Origin: Tangfeifania diversioriginum
Lineage (GTDB): Bacteria; Bacteroidota; Bacteroidia; Bacteroidales; Prolixibacteraceae
Assembly (NCBI RefSeq): GCF_900141875.1
Contig: NZ_FQZE01000024.1
Coordinates: 17,060 to 81,059, forward strand
Direction of reading: 5' to 3'
DNA: 64,000 nt
Numbering within the stretch: position 1 is the stretch's first letter; each line of letters opens with the position of its first letter. Under the pieces are notes generated by a model. It made no database searches and was not told the origin of the DNA. It saw nothing but the letters and a program-made list of their open reading frames with translations. Of the stretch, positions 36,484 to 45,822 are shown one piece after another. The position numbers and the translations under genes are program-made.

Positions 36484-37560
36484 TTAATCTTTTTTGATGC
36501 TGTCAATAAAATCATCAAATAAAAACTCTGTATCGGTTGGCCCGCTTGAGGCTTCAGGGTGAAATTGTGTCGAGAAAAACGGTTTTGTTTTGTGTTTTAT
36601 TCCTTCGTTGGTATTGTCGTTGGCATTGGTAAACAAAGGTTCCCAGTCGTTGGGTAGTGTTTCGGTGGCAACGGCAAACCCGTGGTTTTGCGAAGTGATA
36701 AAACACCTGTCGGTTCCCTGAAGAATTACCGGCTGGTTGTGGCTGCGGTGTCCGAACTTTAGCTTGTAGGTATCGGCACCGGCAGCTCGTGCCAGTAGCT
36801 GGTTGCCCAGGCAAATACCCATTACCGGTTTTTCGCCCCCAATGGCTTTTTTCACATTTTGCACTGTTTCCTCGCACATGGCAGGGTCGCCCGGTCCGTT
36901 GGAAATAAATACACCATCGTAATCTTCGTTCGAGAAATCATAGTTCCACGGAACGCGAATCACGGTTGTCCCTCTTTTCAGCAGGCAGCGGATAATGTTA
37001 TTTTTTACACCGCAGTCAATCAGGACCACTCTTTTTTCTCCGTCGCCATATACTTCTCGTTCAGTGCAGCTGGCCCGTGCCACCAGGTTTTCTTTGTTGG
37101 GATCGTAAAAATCAGTTTCTTCTCCCTCAAACTCAATTTTACCCAGCATTGAACCTTTGTCGCGTAAAATTTTTGTCAATGCCCTGGTGTCGATATCGAA
37201 AATGCCGGGAACATTGTATTCTTTTAGCCAGTCGGAAAGGCTTTTTTCGGCATTCCAGTGGCTGAATTCAAAAGAGTAATCGGAAATTACAAGCCCGCTG
37301 ATGTGTAACTTGTTCGACTCATAATATTTATGAATGCCATTTTCTTTGTGGCCATGAGGCACTCCGTAATTGCCAATCATCGGGTAGGTTGAAACCAGAA
37401 TCTGGCCCGTGTACGATGGGTCTGTCAAACTTTCGGGATAACCCGTCATGGCTGTGTAGAAAACCACTTCGCCGGCAGTCGATTTTTCACTTCCAAATGA
37501 TTTCCCGGTGAATACAGTTCCGTTTTCAAGAATGAGTTTTGCTTGTTTTGCTTTTAACAT
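36484..37560 (-). CDS. carA: carbamoyl-phosphate synthase small subunit (glutaminase)
   Basis: A 358-residue glutamine amidotransferase subunit. The nucleophile Cys250 lies in GICLGNQLLA (Asn replaces the commoner His of GICLGHQ, outside the triad), and His334/Glu336 lie in FHPEASSGP. The N-terminal CarA domain (GTVFTGKSFG ... FYTAMTGYPESLTDPSY) is normal. First gene of carAB, reading away from argR. The shared intergenic region carries ARG-box-like sites, suggesting control by arginine. Confidence 0.97.
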   Translation of the reverse strand: MLKAKQAKLILENGTVFTGKSFGSEKSTAGEVVFYTAMTGYPESLTDPSYTGQILVSTYPMIGNYGVPHGHKENGIHKYYESNKLHISGLVISDYSFEFSHWNAEKSLSDWLKEYNVPGIFDIDTRALTKILRDKGSMLGKIEFEGEETDFYDPNKENLVARASCTEREVYGDGEKRVVLIDCGVKNNIIRCLLKRGTTVIRVPWNYDFSNEDYDGVFISNGPGDPAMCEETVQNVKKAIGGEKPVMGICLGNQLLARAAGADTYKLKFGHRSHNQPVILQGTDRCFITSQNHGFAVATETLPNDWEPLFTNANDNTNEGIKHKTKPFFSTQFHPEASSGPTDTEFLFDDFIDSIKKD

Positions 37561-37670
37561 TTTAACCGCTCTGTTTAAAAAAATGCGCTTGCCCCAAAAC
37601 GGTTCAAACGCATTTTAATGTATTACCTGTAAATTATACTTTTTAACTTTCCCATAAAGGTTTAATATGA

Positions 37671-37684
37671 TGGATTCACATTCA
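37671..37684 (-). promoter_or_regulatory. candidate ARG box near the carA promoter
   Basis: Half-sites TGGAT and ATTCA with a 4-nt spacer match the ArgR half-site pattern TGAAT...ATTCA at nine of ten positions, though the spacer is not AT-only. It sits just downstream of the minus-strand -7 element at 37694-37701, a position suited to repressing carAB. A single weaker site, so tentative. Confidence 0.35.
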
Positions 37685-37693
37685 TAACCGCGA

Positions 37694-37701
37694 CAAAATT
37701 A
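37694..37701 (-). promoter_or_regulatory. candidate -7 element of carAB
   Basis: TAATTTTG on the minus strand matches TAnnTTTG exactly. Transcription would start near 37687, leaving a leader of about 125 nt before carA. No TTTG at the expected -33 distance. Confidence 0.4.
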
Positions 37702-37722
37702 ATAATATTTCTTGATTTTTCG

Positions 37723-37752
37723 TTTGTTTTTTGAAAATAATGCATAATTTTG
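37723..37752 (+). promoter_or_regulatory. promoter of the argR-arg-pro cluster
   Basis: TTTG (37723-37726), 18 nt, then TAATTTTG (37745-37752) closely matches the Bacteroidota promoter. The -7 element lies inside the first ARG-box-like palindrome, so ArgR binding would block it. Predicted start near 37759, leader about 130 nt. Confidence 0.65.
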
Positions 37753-37775
37753 CACCAGAAATGTATAATTATTCA
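37741..37775 (+). promoter_or_regulatory. tandem ARG-box operator for ArgR
   Basis: Two 14-bp near-palindromes, TGCATAATTTTGCA (37741-37754) and TGTATAATTATTCA (37762-37775), stand with centres exactly 21 bp apart. The second differs from the ARG-box core TGAAT-wwww-ATTCA at one half-site position. The 21-bp phasing is that of paired ARG boxes bound by one ArgR hexamer in E. coli. They overlap and follow the promoter -7 element directly ahead of argR itself. Confidence 0.7.
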
Positions 37776-37892
37776 GTGCAAAATAAATGGTCACAGTAAA
37801 ATAGGCAGATGACATTATTTTTTTTGTATTGAAAAGTTTAGTCGATACATTTAATTAGATCAGGTTAAATTAAAAAGAAACAACTATTGGAA

Positions 37893-38372
37893 ATGAAAAA
37901 CCGGGTTCAGCGGCAGCTTGAAATCAGAAAAATAATTTCGAAGGGGAAGGTACGCAGCCAGGAGGAATTGCTTGCCGTATTAAAACACAGAGGTTATGAT
38001 TTAACACAGGCTACTTTGTCGCGCGATTTGAAATTTCTTCAGGTTGCAAAAGTGCCTCATCCGGTAAGAGGATATGTTTACGAAATTCCGGAAAATGGCC
38101 AGAACGAAAGCAGAAAAAGACAGGTTCGCGAAAATTATCTGGCCGACGGCTTTATGAGCTTGCAGTTTTCCGGCAATCTGGCTGTAATGAAAACCCTGCC
38201 CGGATACGCAAGTAGTTTGGCGGTTGTGATCGACAGCGCGAGGAAATGGGAAATTTTAGCTACCGTTGCAGGCGACGATACGATTCTGGTTATTCAGCGC
38301 GAGGGAACTACAAAAAACGATTTGATTAATGCACTGGTATCGATTATGCCAAAATTGAAAAACAAATTGTAG
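37893..38372 (+). CDS. argR: arginine repressor ArgR
   Basis: A 159-residue regulator. ATG 37893 is preferred to a TTG two codons earlier. The N-terminal winged helix (RQLEIRKIISKGKVRSQEELLAVLKHRGYDLTQATLSRDLKFL) binds DNA. The C-terminal oligomerisation domain includes AGDDTILVIQREG, which binds arginine. It leads the arginine cluster and has tandem ARG-box-like sites upstream, so it probably autoregulates and represses the cluster when arginine is plentiful. Confidence 0.95.
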   Translation: MKNRVQRQLEIRKIISKGKVRSQEELLAVLKHRGYDLTQATLSRDLKFLQVAKVPHPVRGYVYEIPENGQNESRKRQVRENYLADGFMSLQFSGNLAVMKTLPGYASSLAVVIDSARKWEILATVAGDDTILVIQREGTTKNDLINALVSIMPKLKNKL

Positions 38373-38374
38373 GA

Positions 38375-39040
38375 ATGAAAGAGATAAAAAACATGAAAGT
38401 GGTGGTAGCCGGGGAGGAACATGTTAAATATGTGGATGAAATTAACGACGCTATTGATGAGGCATCGAAACAAAGAGGGACCGGTATCGCACGCAGGACA
38501 TTTGAATACCTTGCATCGAAAATAACTGATGGAAAGGCTGTAATTGCTTTGCATGATGATAAATTTGCAGGGTTTTGTTACATCGAATCCTGGGGGAACA
38601 AAGGTTTTGTGGCCAACTCAGGATTAATTGTGGTACCAAAGTACCGCGGTTACGGACTTGCCAAAGAAATTAAACGGAAGGCATTTCAGCTTTCAAGAAA
38701 AAAATATCCCGAGGCAAAAATTTTCGGCCTTACAACCGGACTGGCCGTGATGAAAATTAACCATGAACTGGGTTACCGACCTGTTACATTTTCAGAATTA
38801 ACAACCGACGACCAGTTTTGGAATGGCTGCAAGGGGTGTGTGAATTACGATATCCTGGAGCGGATGGATCGGACCAAGTGTTTGTGTACCGGTATGTTAT
38901 ACGATCCGGCCTGGGAAAAAACTGCCAAAAAGAATGGTAGTATACGGAAGCGCAGTCTATTAGATATTGCTCACAAATTAAAACCCAAAAACGGTTTTAA
39001 AAAGCAAAAATCAGAATCAGTAAAAAAAAAGAAAAACTAA
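38375..39040 (+). CDS. GNAT acyltransferase, candidate N-acylglutamate synthase
   Basis: A 221-residue GNAT protein starting 2 bp after argR. Core motif: NSGLIVVPKYRGYGLAKEIKRKAFQ, with the acyl-CoA loop RGYGLA. A Cys-containing segment (GCKGC, CLC) and a Lys-rich tail follow. The position between argR and argG is conserved in Bacteroidota. No classical argA or argJ is seen in this window, so it is a plausible first-step enzyme acylating glutamate (with succinyl-CoA if the carbamoyltransferase specificity is a guide). This is inference from context. The fold assignment itself is secure. Confidence 0.72.
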   Translation: MKEIKNMKVVVAGEEHVKYVDEINDAIDEASKQRGTGIARRTFEYLASKITDGKAVIALHDDKFAGFCYIESWGNKGFVANSGLIVVPKYRGYGLAKEIKRKAFQLSRKKYPEAKIFGLTTGLAVMKINHELGYRPVTFSELTTDDQFWNGCKGCVNYDILERMDRTKCLCTGMLYDPAWEKTAKKNGSIRKRSLLDIAHKLKPKNGFKKQKSESVKKKKN

Positions 39041-39137
39041 AGAGTGACGGATGGTCAATTGATAATTAAGCAGTAATTAATAATCACTCCGTAAATGGAT
39101 AGTTTTAAAGATGGAATTGACTCTTCTGTCACTCTTT
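39039..39137. repeat. long inverted repeat in the GNAT/argG gap
   Basis: AAAGAGTGAC (39039-39048) is exactly complementary to GTCACTCTTT (39128-39137), and inside these GTCAATT (39054-39060) pairs with AATTGAC (39115-39121). The whole could fold as an interrupted hairpin ending 16 bp before the argG start. It could be an mRNA control structure, a partial terminator or a small degenerate mobile repeat. Confidence 0.6.
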
Positions 39138-39153
39138 TATATAAAAATATGTT

Positions 39154-40347
39154 ATGGGCAAGAAATTAGTTTTGGCATTTAGTGGCGGTCTCGACACTTC
39201 GTTTTGTGTTAAGTATTTAAAGGAAGAAAAAGGATTTGAAGTTTATACCGCCATTGCAAATACAGGTGGTTTTTCTAGTGATGAGTTAAAAATTATTGAA
39301 GAAAAAGCGTACCGGCTTGGAGCCAAAGAACACGTAACGCTTGATGTTACCGGCGAGTACTACGAAAAATGCATTCGCTACATGGTTTACGGCAATGTTT
39401 TGCGAAACAACACCTATCCTGTTTCAGTAAGTTCTGAGCGGGTTTTTCAGGCTATTGCCACCATTGAATATGCAAAAAAAATTGGCGCATCATACATTGC
39501 CCACGGTAGTACCGGGGCGGGTAACGACCAGGTGCGGTTCGACCTCACTTTTCAGGTGCTGGCACCCGAAATTGAAATTATTACACCCACTCGCGACCTG
39601 ATGCTCAGCCGTCAGGAGGAAATCGACTTCCTGAAAAAATATGGGGTGGAAGATGATTTTGAAAAAATGCAGTATTCCATCAATCAGGGAATCTGGGGAA
39701 CCAGCGTGGGGGGCAAGGAAACGTTGACTTCCGATAAGGGATTGCCAAACGAGGCTTTTCCAAGTCAACTAAAAACGGAATCAGAAAAGAATATTGAGTT
39801 GGGTTTTGAAAAGGGCGAACTGAAAACCATCAACGGCAAGTCGTATGACAATGGCCCAGCCACCATTCAGGCTTTGGAAGAGATCGCTTCGGAATACGCC
39901 ATAGGCCGCGATATCCATGTGGGCGACACTATTATTGGCATTAAAGGCCGGGTGGGATTTGAAGCCGCCGCACCGCTCATCATTATTAAAGCGCACCACC
40001 TGCTCGAAAAACATACCCTCACCAAATGGCAGGCCTACTGGAAAGAGCAACTGGCCAACTGGTACGGCATGTTTCTGCACGAGGCAATGTACCAGGAACC
40101 AGTAATGCGGAATATTGAAACGTTCCTTGAGGCTACTCAGGAAAATGTGACCGGGAAAGTGTTCGTGAAATTATTGCCTTATCGTTTTGAATTGCAGGGA
40201 ATTGAATCTGAACACGACCTGATGAAATCCGGTTTTGGCGATTATGGTGAAACCGTGAACGAATGGTCGGCTGAAGATATAAAAGGCTTTACAAATATTA
40301 TGGCCAACTCACTGAAAATTTACCACAAGGTCAACAACAAAATCTGA
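39154..40347 (+). CDS. argG: argininosuccinate synthase
   Basis: A 397-residue ATP-dependent ligase joining citrulline and aspartate. The N-terminal PP-loop LVLAFSGGLDTSFCVKYL binds ATP. AHGSTGAGNDQVRFDLTF and NQGIWGTSVGGKETL are substrate-site signatures. It follows the GNAT gene after a structured 113-bp gap and is followed 3 bp later by argC. Confidence 0.96.
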   Translation: MGKKLVLAFSGGLDTSFCVKYLKEEKGFEVYTAIANTGGFSSDELKIIEEKAYRLGAKEHVTLDVTGEYYEKCIRYMVYGNVLRNNTYPVSVSSERVFQAIATIEYAKKIGASYIAHGSTGAGNDQVRFDLTFQVLAPEIEIITPTRDLMLSRQEEIDFLKKYGVEDDFEKMQYSINQGIWGTSVGGKETLTSDKGLPNEAFPSQLKTESEKNIELGFEKGELKTINGKSYDNGPATIQALEEIASEYAIGRDIHVGDTIIGIKGRVGFEAAAPLIIIKAHHLLEKHTLTKWQAYWKEQLANWYGMFLHEAMYQEPVMRNIETFLEATQENVTGKVFVKLLPYRFELQGIESEHDLMKSGFGDYGETVNEWSAEDIKGFTNIMANSLKIYHKVNNKI

Positions 40348-40350
40348 TAA

Positions 40351-41319
40351 ATGATTAAAGTTGGAATCATAGGAGGTGCAGGTTATACGGCAGGAGAGTT
40401 GCTGCGGATTTTGCTTTATCATCCGCAGACTGAAATTATTTTTGTGCATAGCTCGAGCAATGCCGGAAACACGGTTTCCGATGTGCATGTTGATTTGCTG
40501 GGCGATACCGGTTTGAAGTTTACCAGTACCATGCCTTTAAGCGATGTGGATGTGATTTTTCTTTGCATGGGGCATGGAAAATCGAAAGAGTTCATTGAAA
40601 AAAATGAATTGCCAGGAAGGTTGAAAGTGGTGGATTTGAGCCACGATTTCCGGCTGAAACGGGAAGGTAATGAATTTGTTTACGGATTGCCCGAACTGAA
40701 TCGCGAGGAGATTAAAACTGCGAAAAAAATTGCCAATCCCGGTTGTTTTGCTACCGGAATTCAACTGGCTTTGCTGCCTCTGGCTGCCGGAAATTTATTG
40801 GTTGACGAAGTGCATGTGCAGGCCATAACCGGTTCCACCGGTGCTGGCCAGAAACCTACCGAAACTTCGCATTTCAGCTGGCGAAACAGCAACCTTTCGG
40901 CCTATAAAATTTTCGAACATCAACATCAGGGTGAAATTTTGCAAAGCCTCGGCCAGTTGCAACCCGGATTTTCTAACGGATTCAATTTTGTTCCCATTCG
41001 CGGAACCCATACACGAGGCATTTTTGTTTCGGCCTACACCAAATTTGAGGGGCCCCTGGAAGAAGCAAATGAATTGTACCAGGCATTTTACATAGGTCAC
41101 CCTTTTGTGGTTTTGTCAGAAAAAAATCCTTCACTCAAACAAGTGGTGAACACCAACAAAGCCGTCCTGTATCTTGAAAAACATCACGATAAGCTGGTGA
41201 TTATCAGCCTGACCGACAACCTTATAAAAGGCGCTTCGGGCCAGGCGGTGCAAAATATGAATTTGATGTTTGGTTTGGATGAAAAAGCCGGATTGAATTT
41301 AAAGCCGGTTGCATTTTAA
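40351..41319 (+). CDS. argC: N-acyl-gamma-glutamyl-phosphate reductase
   Basis: A 322-residue NADPH-dependent reductase of normal length. The Rossmann motif GIIGGAGYTAGELLRIL opens the protein and Cys132 in ANPGCFATG is the catalytic nucleophile. It makes N-acetyl- or N-succinylglutamate semialdehyde. argB, which supplies its substrate, is not in this window. Three bp after argG. Confidence 0.95.
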   Translation: MIKVGIIGGAGYTAGELLRILLYHPQTEIIFVHSSSNAGNTVSDVHVDLLGDTGLKFTSTMPLSDVDVIFLCMGHGKSKEFIEKNELPGRLKVVDLSHDFRLKREGNEFVYGLPELNREEIKTAKKIANPGCFATGIQLALLPLAAGNLLVDEVHVQAITGSTGAGQKPTETSHFSWRNSNLSAYKIFEHQHQGEILQSLGQLQPGFSNGFNFVPIRGTHTRGIFVSAYTKFEGPLEEANELYQAFYIGHPFVVLSEKNPSLKQVVNTNKAVLYLEKHHDKLVIISLTDNLIKGASGQAVQNMNLMFGLDEKAGLNLKPVAF

Positions 41320-41419
41320 AAATAAATAGCCACAGATTCACAGATTTTTAGTTTGCGGTTATGATTTAAAAATTGAAAATAATTGAAGAATGGATAGTAT
41401 ATTTTGCATAAACTTCGTG

Positions 41420-41444
41420 CTTCCAACTTCCATCTTCCAACTTC
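41420..41444 (+). repeat. CTTCCAACTTC direct repeat ahead of argD
   Basis: CTTCCAACTTC occurs at 41420-41430 and 41434-41444, separated by CAT, just before the argD ATG at 41452. The stretch is pyrimidine-rich and replaces any Shine-Dalgarno sequence. Likely a small intergenic repeat with unknown role. Confidence 0.6.
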
Positions 41445-41451
41445 TTAAAAC

Positions 41452-42621
41452 ATGAAACTTTTTGACGTATATCCGCTTTTTAATATTACCCCGGTAAAAG
41501 CCCGCGGCTGCTATGTTTGGGATTCGGTGGGCAACCGCTACCTCGATTTGTACGGGGGCCACGCCGTAATTTCAATCGGACACAGCCATCCGCACTATGT
41601 TTCGTTCATTTCTGAGCAGATTAGAAAAATAGGTTTTTACAGCAACTCCATTCAAAACCCGCTGCAGCAGGAACTGGCGGATAAACTGGGCGAGATTTCC
41701 GGTTACAACGATTATCAGCTTTTTCTTTGCAACTCGGGCGCAGAAGCTAACGAGAATGCCATTAAACTGGCGTCATTTGTTTCCGACCGGAAAAAATTCA
41801 TTAGCTATCAAAAAGCATTTCACGGGCGTACATCGGCTGCCGTAGCGTTAACCGACAACCCAAAAATTACTGCTCCTGTAAATGAAACAGAGAATGCAGT
41901 TATTTTGCCGCTGAACGATTTGGAAGCCACAGAAGAAGTGCTGAAAACCGGTGAAGTTGCAGGAGTTATAATCGAAGGCATACAGGGAATAGGCGGGGTA
42001 AATATTCCGGATAGCCATTTTATGGAAGGCCTGGCCACCTTAACGCGTAAATACGGAACACTTTTTATTGTCGATGAAATTCAGTCGGGTTACGGGCGCA
42101 GCGGACGTTTTTTTGCTCACCAGTATGCCGAAGTCAAACCCGATATCATTACAGTTGCAAAAGGAATGGGAAATGGCTTCCCCATTGGCGGGGTACTCAT
42201 TCAACCCGGAATAAAGGCGTGGCCCGGAATGCTGGGCACTACTTTTGGTGGTAACCACCTGGCATGTGCCGCGGGTATAGCAGTTCTCGATATAATTAAT
42301 AATGAAAAACTGGTTCAGAATGCGGAAACCGTTGGAAATTATTTCATAAATGAATTAAAGGCATTAAATTTCGATGTTAAAATTCGCGGTAAGGGTTTGA
42401 TGATTGGACTGGAATTTTCCTTTCCTGTGCAGGAGCTGAGGAAAAGTCTTCTTTTTAAACACAAGATTTTTACGGGTGTTTCCGATACAAACATGATTCG
42501 GTTATTGCCTCCGCTGAAGATAAATGCAGAACAGTCCGATGAATTCATCAAGGCTTTTGCCGAAGCTTTTTCAGATTACAAAAATATCGGGAATTATGAA
42601 GAAACAACAAACGAAAAGTAA
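41452..42621 (+). CDS. argD: N-acylornithine aminotransferase
   Basis: A 389-residue class III PLP aminotransferase. LCNSGAEANENAIKLA binds PLP, IVDEIQSGYGRSGRF holds the conserved Asp, and Lys237 in ITVAKGMGNGFPIGG forms the Schiff base. It converts N-acylglutamate semialdehyde to N-acylornithine with glutamate. In this cluster the acyl group is probably succinyl (see the carbamoyltransferase). A 132-bp gap with low-complexity sequence separates it from argC. proC begins 1 bp after its stop. Confidence 0.94.
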   Translation: MKLFDVYPLFNITPVKARGCYVWDSVGNRYLDLYGGHAVISIGHSHPHYVSFISEQIRKIGFYSNSIQNPLQQELADKLGEISGYNDYQLFLCNSGAEANENAIKLASFVSDRKKFISYQKAFHGRTSAAVALTDNPKITAPVNETENAVILPLNDLEATEEVLKTGEVAGVIIEGIQGIGGVNIPDSHFMEGLATLTRKYGTLFIVDEIQSGYGRSGRFFAHQYAEVKPDIITVAKGMGNGFPIGGVLIQPGIKAWPGMLGTTFGGNHLACAAGIAVLDIINNEKLVQNAETVGNYFINELKALNFDVKIRGKGLMIGLEFSFPVQELRKSLLFKHKIFTGVSDTNMIRLLPPLKINAEQSDEFIKAFAEAFSDYKNIGNYEETTNEK

Positions 42622-42622
42622 A

Positions 42623-43426
42623 ATGGAAAATAAAAAAATTGCCATAATCGGTGCCGGAAATATGGGAGGAGCCATTGTAGTTGGGCTGCTGAAATCAGGT
42701 TTTATAAAAGCCACGAATATTTTTGTTTCCGACAGGCGGGAGCACGTTCTGGAAGAGATGAAAGCCCGCGGTGTAAATGTGGCTCAAAATAATAGTGAAG
42801 CCGCCCGAAAAGCTGATGTGGTTATCACCGCGGTAAAACCCTATCATATCGAAAATGTTTTGTCAGAAATTAAGTCGGAATTGAATGAAGATAAAATCTT
42901 GATTTCAATTGTGGCCGGAGTAGGAATCGATGAGTTGGGAGCTATGGCAGGAAAAGAAATCCCGATTTTCAGGGTAATGCCAAACACAGCTATTGCTTTA
43001 CAGGAATCGCTTACATGTGTTTCAGCGAACGGAAATACCCACGCACATAAAGAATACGTTATGAACTTATTCAACCAGCTGGGCGAAACTGTTGAAATTC
43101 AGGAAGAGCTGATGGCTGCTGCAACAGCGCTTTCTTCCTGCGGCATTGCATTTGCACTTCGCTATATCAGGGCGGCAATGCAGGGCGGCATTGAAATAGG
43201 CTTCAGTGCAGAGCTGGCACAATTTATTACTGCACAAACAGTGAAAGGTGCTACAGAGCTGGTGCTGCAAACAGGCCATCATCCCGAACGCGAAATCGAT
43301 AAAGTTACTACACCACGCGGAGTCACAATTACCGGCCTGAATGAAATGGAGCATAAAGGATTCAGTTCTTCGCTGATACAGGGCATTCTGGCATCTTATA
43401 ATAAAATTGAAAAAGATTTAAGGTAG
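42623..43426 (+). CDS. proC: pyrroline-5-carboxylate reductase
   Basis: A 267-residue reductase for the last step of proline synthesis. The ATG at 42623 puts KKIAIIGAGNMGGAIVVGLLKSG at the N-terminus, so the longer frame overlapping argD is discarded. ALSSCGIAFALRYIRAAMQGG and the C-terminal PRGVTITGLNEME are family signatures. It lies 1 bp from argD and 5 bp from proB, inside a mixed arginine/proline operon. Confidence 0.95.
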   Translation: MENKKIAIIGAGNMGGAIVVGLLKSGFIKATNIFVSDRREHVLEEMKARGVNVAQNNSEAARKADVVITAVKPYHIENVLSEIKSELNEDKILISIVAGVGIDELGAMAGKEIPIFRVMPNTAIALQESLTCVSANGNTHAHKEYVMNLFNQLGETVEIQEELMAAATALSSCGIAFALRYIRAAMQGGIEIGFSAELAQFITAQTVKGATELVLQTGHHPEREIDKVTTPRGVTITGLNEMEHKGFSSSLIQGILASYNKIEKDLR

Positions 43427-43431
43427 ATTAA

Positions 43432-44532
43432 ATGGAATTCAGGTACAGCAAAATAACCGTAAAAATTGGCAGTAATGTGCTCACAAAACCAGATGGGACA
43501 TTAAATGTTTCGCGCATTGCCCATTTGGTTGACCAGATAGCTTTTCTCCATAAAAATGGGGTGGAGGTAATTCTGGTTTCATCCGGTGCAGTAGCCGCCG
43601 GACGTGCTGTGCTCAAACCTTCACACAAAACTGATGCTGTTTCGAAACGGCAACTTTGGGCCGCCCTTGGGCAGGTAAAACTTATCGGGAGGTATTCCGA
43701 TTTTTTCGGTGAACACGGGTTAACCTGCGCACAGGTTTTAACCACAAAAGAGAATTTCTCGAGCCGCGGCCACTACCTGAATATGAAGAACTGCATGACC
43801 ACTTTGCTCGAAAACAGGGTCATTCCAATAGTAAACGAAAACGATACTATTTCAGTAACCGAGCTGATGTTTACTGACAATGATGAGCTTTCAGGTTTGA
43901 TTGCTTCAATGGTAAATTCGGAGGCATTAATTATACTGAGCAATGTGGACGGTGTTTTTACAGCGCATCCTGAAAATGAAAATGCTGAGTTGATTCAAAA
44001 AGTGGGCATTAACGATGGTGAACCCGAAAATGCCATTTCAGGAAATCATTCGGAGTTCGGGCGCGGCGGAATGCGCACCAAGTTCCGGATTGCCAAAAAA
44101 CTGGCCAAAGCAGGTATTGGGGTTTATCTGGCCAATGGGTTAAAAGAAAATATATTGACGAAAATATTAAGCAGTGACGAAATCTCAGCACATACCTTTT
44201 TTGAACCCAGTGACAAAAGTTCAAGTGGCATAAAAAAATGGATTGCCTATTCCGATGGGTTTACCAAAGGGAGTGTGGTGGTGAACAAAGGAGCTGCTGC
44301 TGCTTTGAAATCGGAAAAAGCGGTGAGCCTTTTGCCGGTTGGAATTGTTACCATTAAAAATGAGTTCAAAAAAGGTGACCTGATTCGAATTGTGGAAGAA
44401 TCAGGAGATATAATTGGATTGGGGAAGGCGCAGTACAGCTTCGACAAGGTTGAAGCTGAAAAACAATCGGTAAAGCAAAAGGCGCTGGTACACTACGATT
44501 ATTTGTACATAGAAACTACAACAAACCATTAG
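43432..44532 (+). CDS. proB: glutamate 5-kinase
   Basis: A 366-residue enzyme phosphorylating glutamate for proline synthesis. An amino-acid-kinase domain opens with [36 protein letters not shown] and [19 protein letters not shown] follow. The C-terminal about 80 residues (from [20 protein letters not shown]) resemble the PUA domain, involved in feedback inhibition in related enzymes. One bp separates it from proA. Confidence 0.95.
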   Translation: MEFRYSKITVKIGSNVLTKPDGTLNVSRIAHLVDQIAFLHKNGVEVILVSSGAVAAGRAVLKPSHKTDAVSKRQLWAALGQVKLIGRYSDFFGEHGLTCAQVLTTKENFSSRGHYLNMKNCMTTLLENRVIPIVNENDTISVTELMFTDNDELSGLIASMVNSEALIILSNVDGVFTAHPENENAELIQKVGINDGEPENAISGNHSEFGRGGMRTKFRIAKKLAKAGIGVYLANGLKENILTKILSSDEISAHTFFEPSDKSSSGIKKWIAYSDGFTKGSVVVNKGAAAALKSEKAVSLLPVGIVTIKNEFKKGDLIRIVEESGDIIGLGKAQYSFDKVEAEKQSVKQKALVHYDYLYIETTTNH

Positions 44533-44533
44533 C

Positions 44534-45784
44534 ATGAAGATTGAAAAACAACTGCAACAGGTTTTGACTGCTTCACGAACACTGAACCTGGTGGAAAATG
44601 AAACGATTAATAAGGTTTTGCTTGAACTGGCTGATGAGGCAGAAAAAAATACGAATTTTATTCTGGCCGAAAACGAAAAAGATTTGAGCCGGATGGAGCC
44701 GGAAGACCCGAAGTTCGACCGGTTGAAACTTTCCAAAGAACGGATCAAAGGGATTGCATCGGATATTCGCAATGTGGCTGGTTTGGAAAGTCCGGTGGGA
44801 AAAGTATTGAAAGAAACTGTTCGGCCCAACGGACTGAAAATAAGCAAAGTGACCGTTCCTTTTGGGGTGATCGGTATCATTTACGAAGCCCGCCCTAATG
44901 TAACTTTTGATGTTTTTTCGCTTTGCCTGAAATCAGGAAATGCATGCGTGTTGAAAGGCGGAAGCGATGCCATTTATTCCAACACCGCCATCGTTTCCAT
45001 TATTCAGAACGTACTTAAAAACAATAACCTCGACGAAAATACAGTGGCGCTTTTGCCTGCCGGTCGCGAAGAAACCAACGAAATGCTGCGGGCGCATGGT
45101 TACATCGATTTAATTATTCCGCGCGGCAGTCAGGGACTTATCAACTTTGTACGCGAAAATGCCACCATTCCTGTGATTGAAACCGGCGCCGGCATTTGCC
45201 ATACCTATTTCGATGAGTTTGGCGATGCTGAAAAAGGCCGCGAAATTATTTTCAACGCCAAAACACGCCGTCCTTCGGTGTGCAATGCGCTGGATTGCCT
45301 TGTCATTCATCAGAGCCGGCTGGATGAACTGCCGGCATTTGGCCAGCGTTTGGCCGAGTCGGAAGTAATCATTTGCGCCGATGAAAAAGCTTACGAAAAG
45401 CTGAACGGAAATTATCCGGGAAACCTGCTGTTCCCGGCTACTGAAGAATCGTTTGGCACAGAATTTCTTTCGCTGAAAATGGCAGTTAAAACGGTGGAGT
45501 CGTTTGATGAGGCGCTGGAACAAATCAACAAAAACAGTTCAAAACATAGCGAAGCCATTATTTCTGAAAACCGGGAGCACATTGAAAAGTTCCAAAAACT
45601 GGTGGATGCATCTTCGGTGTATTCAAATACTTCAACTGCTTATACCGACGGTGCGCAGTTTGGGCTCGGTGCCGAAATCGGTATCAGCACCCAAAAACTG
45701 CATGCACGTGGTCCAATGGCACTGGAAGAACTCACCAGTTACAAATGGATTATCGAAGGCGACGGCCAGGTGAGGCCGAAATAG
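44534..45784 (+). CDS. proA: glutamate-5-semialdehyde dehydrogenase
   Basis: A 416-residue NADPH-dependent reductase of glutamyl phosphate. Catalytic Cys250 lies in [34 protein letters not shown] and the C-terminal [24 protein letters not shown] are signatures. Last of the compact argD-proC-proB-proA run. A toxin-antitoxin pair follows before argF'. Confidence 0.96.
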   Translation: MKIEKQLQQVLTASRTLNLVENETINKVLLELADEAEKNTNFILAENEKDLSRMEPEDPKFDRLKLSKERIKGIASDIRNVAGLESPVGKVLKETVRPNGLKISKVTVPFGVIGIIYEARPNVTFDVFSLCLKSGNACVLKGGSDAIYSNTAIVSIIQNVLKNNNLDENTVALLPAGREETNEMLRAHGYIDLIIPRGSQGLINFVRENATIPVIETGAGICHTYFDEFGDAEKGREIIFNAKTRRPSVCNALDCLVIHQSRLDELPAFGQRLAESEVIICADEKAYEKLNGNYPGNLLFPATEESFGTEFLSLKMAVKTVESFDEALEQINKNSSKHSEAIISENREHIEKFQKLVDASSVYSNTSTAYTDGAQFGLGAEIGISTQKLHARGPMALEELTSYKWIIEGDGQVRPK

Positions 45785-45822
45785 TCGATCAGAAATTGTA
45801 TATTTGTTTAAATTAGAATAAT

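Noticed and set aside
41320..41451. Small RNA or riboswitch in the argC-argD gap
   Set aside because: Only simple AT-rich and CTTCC-type repeats seen; no stable conserved structure recognised.
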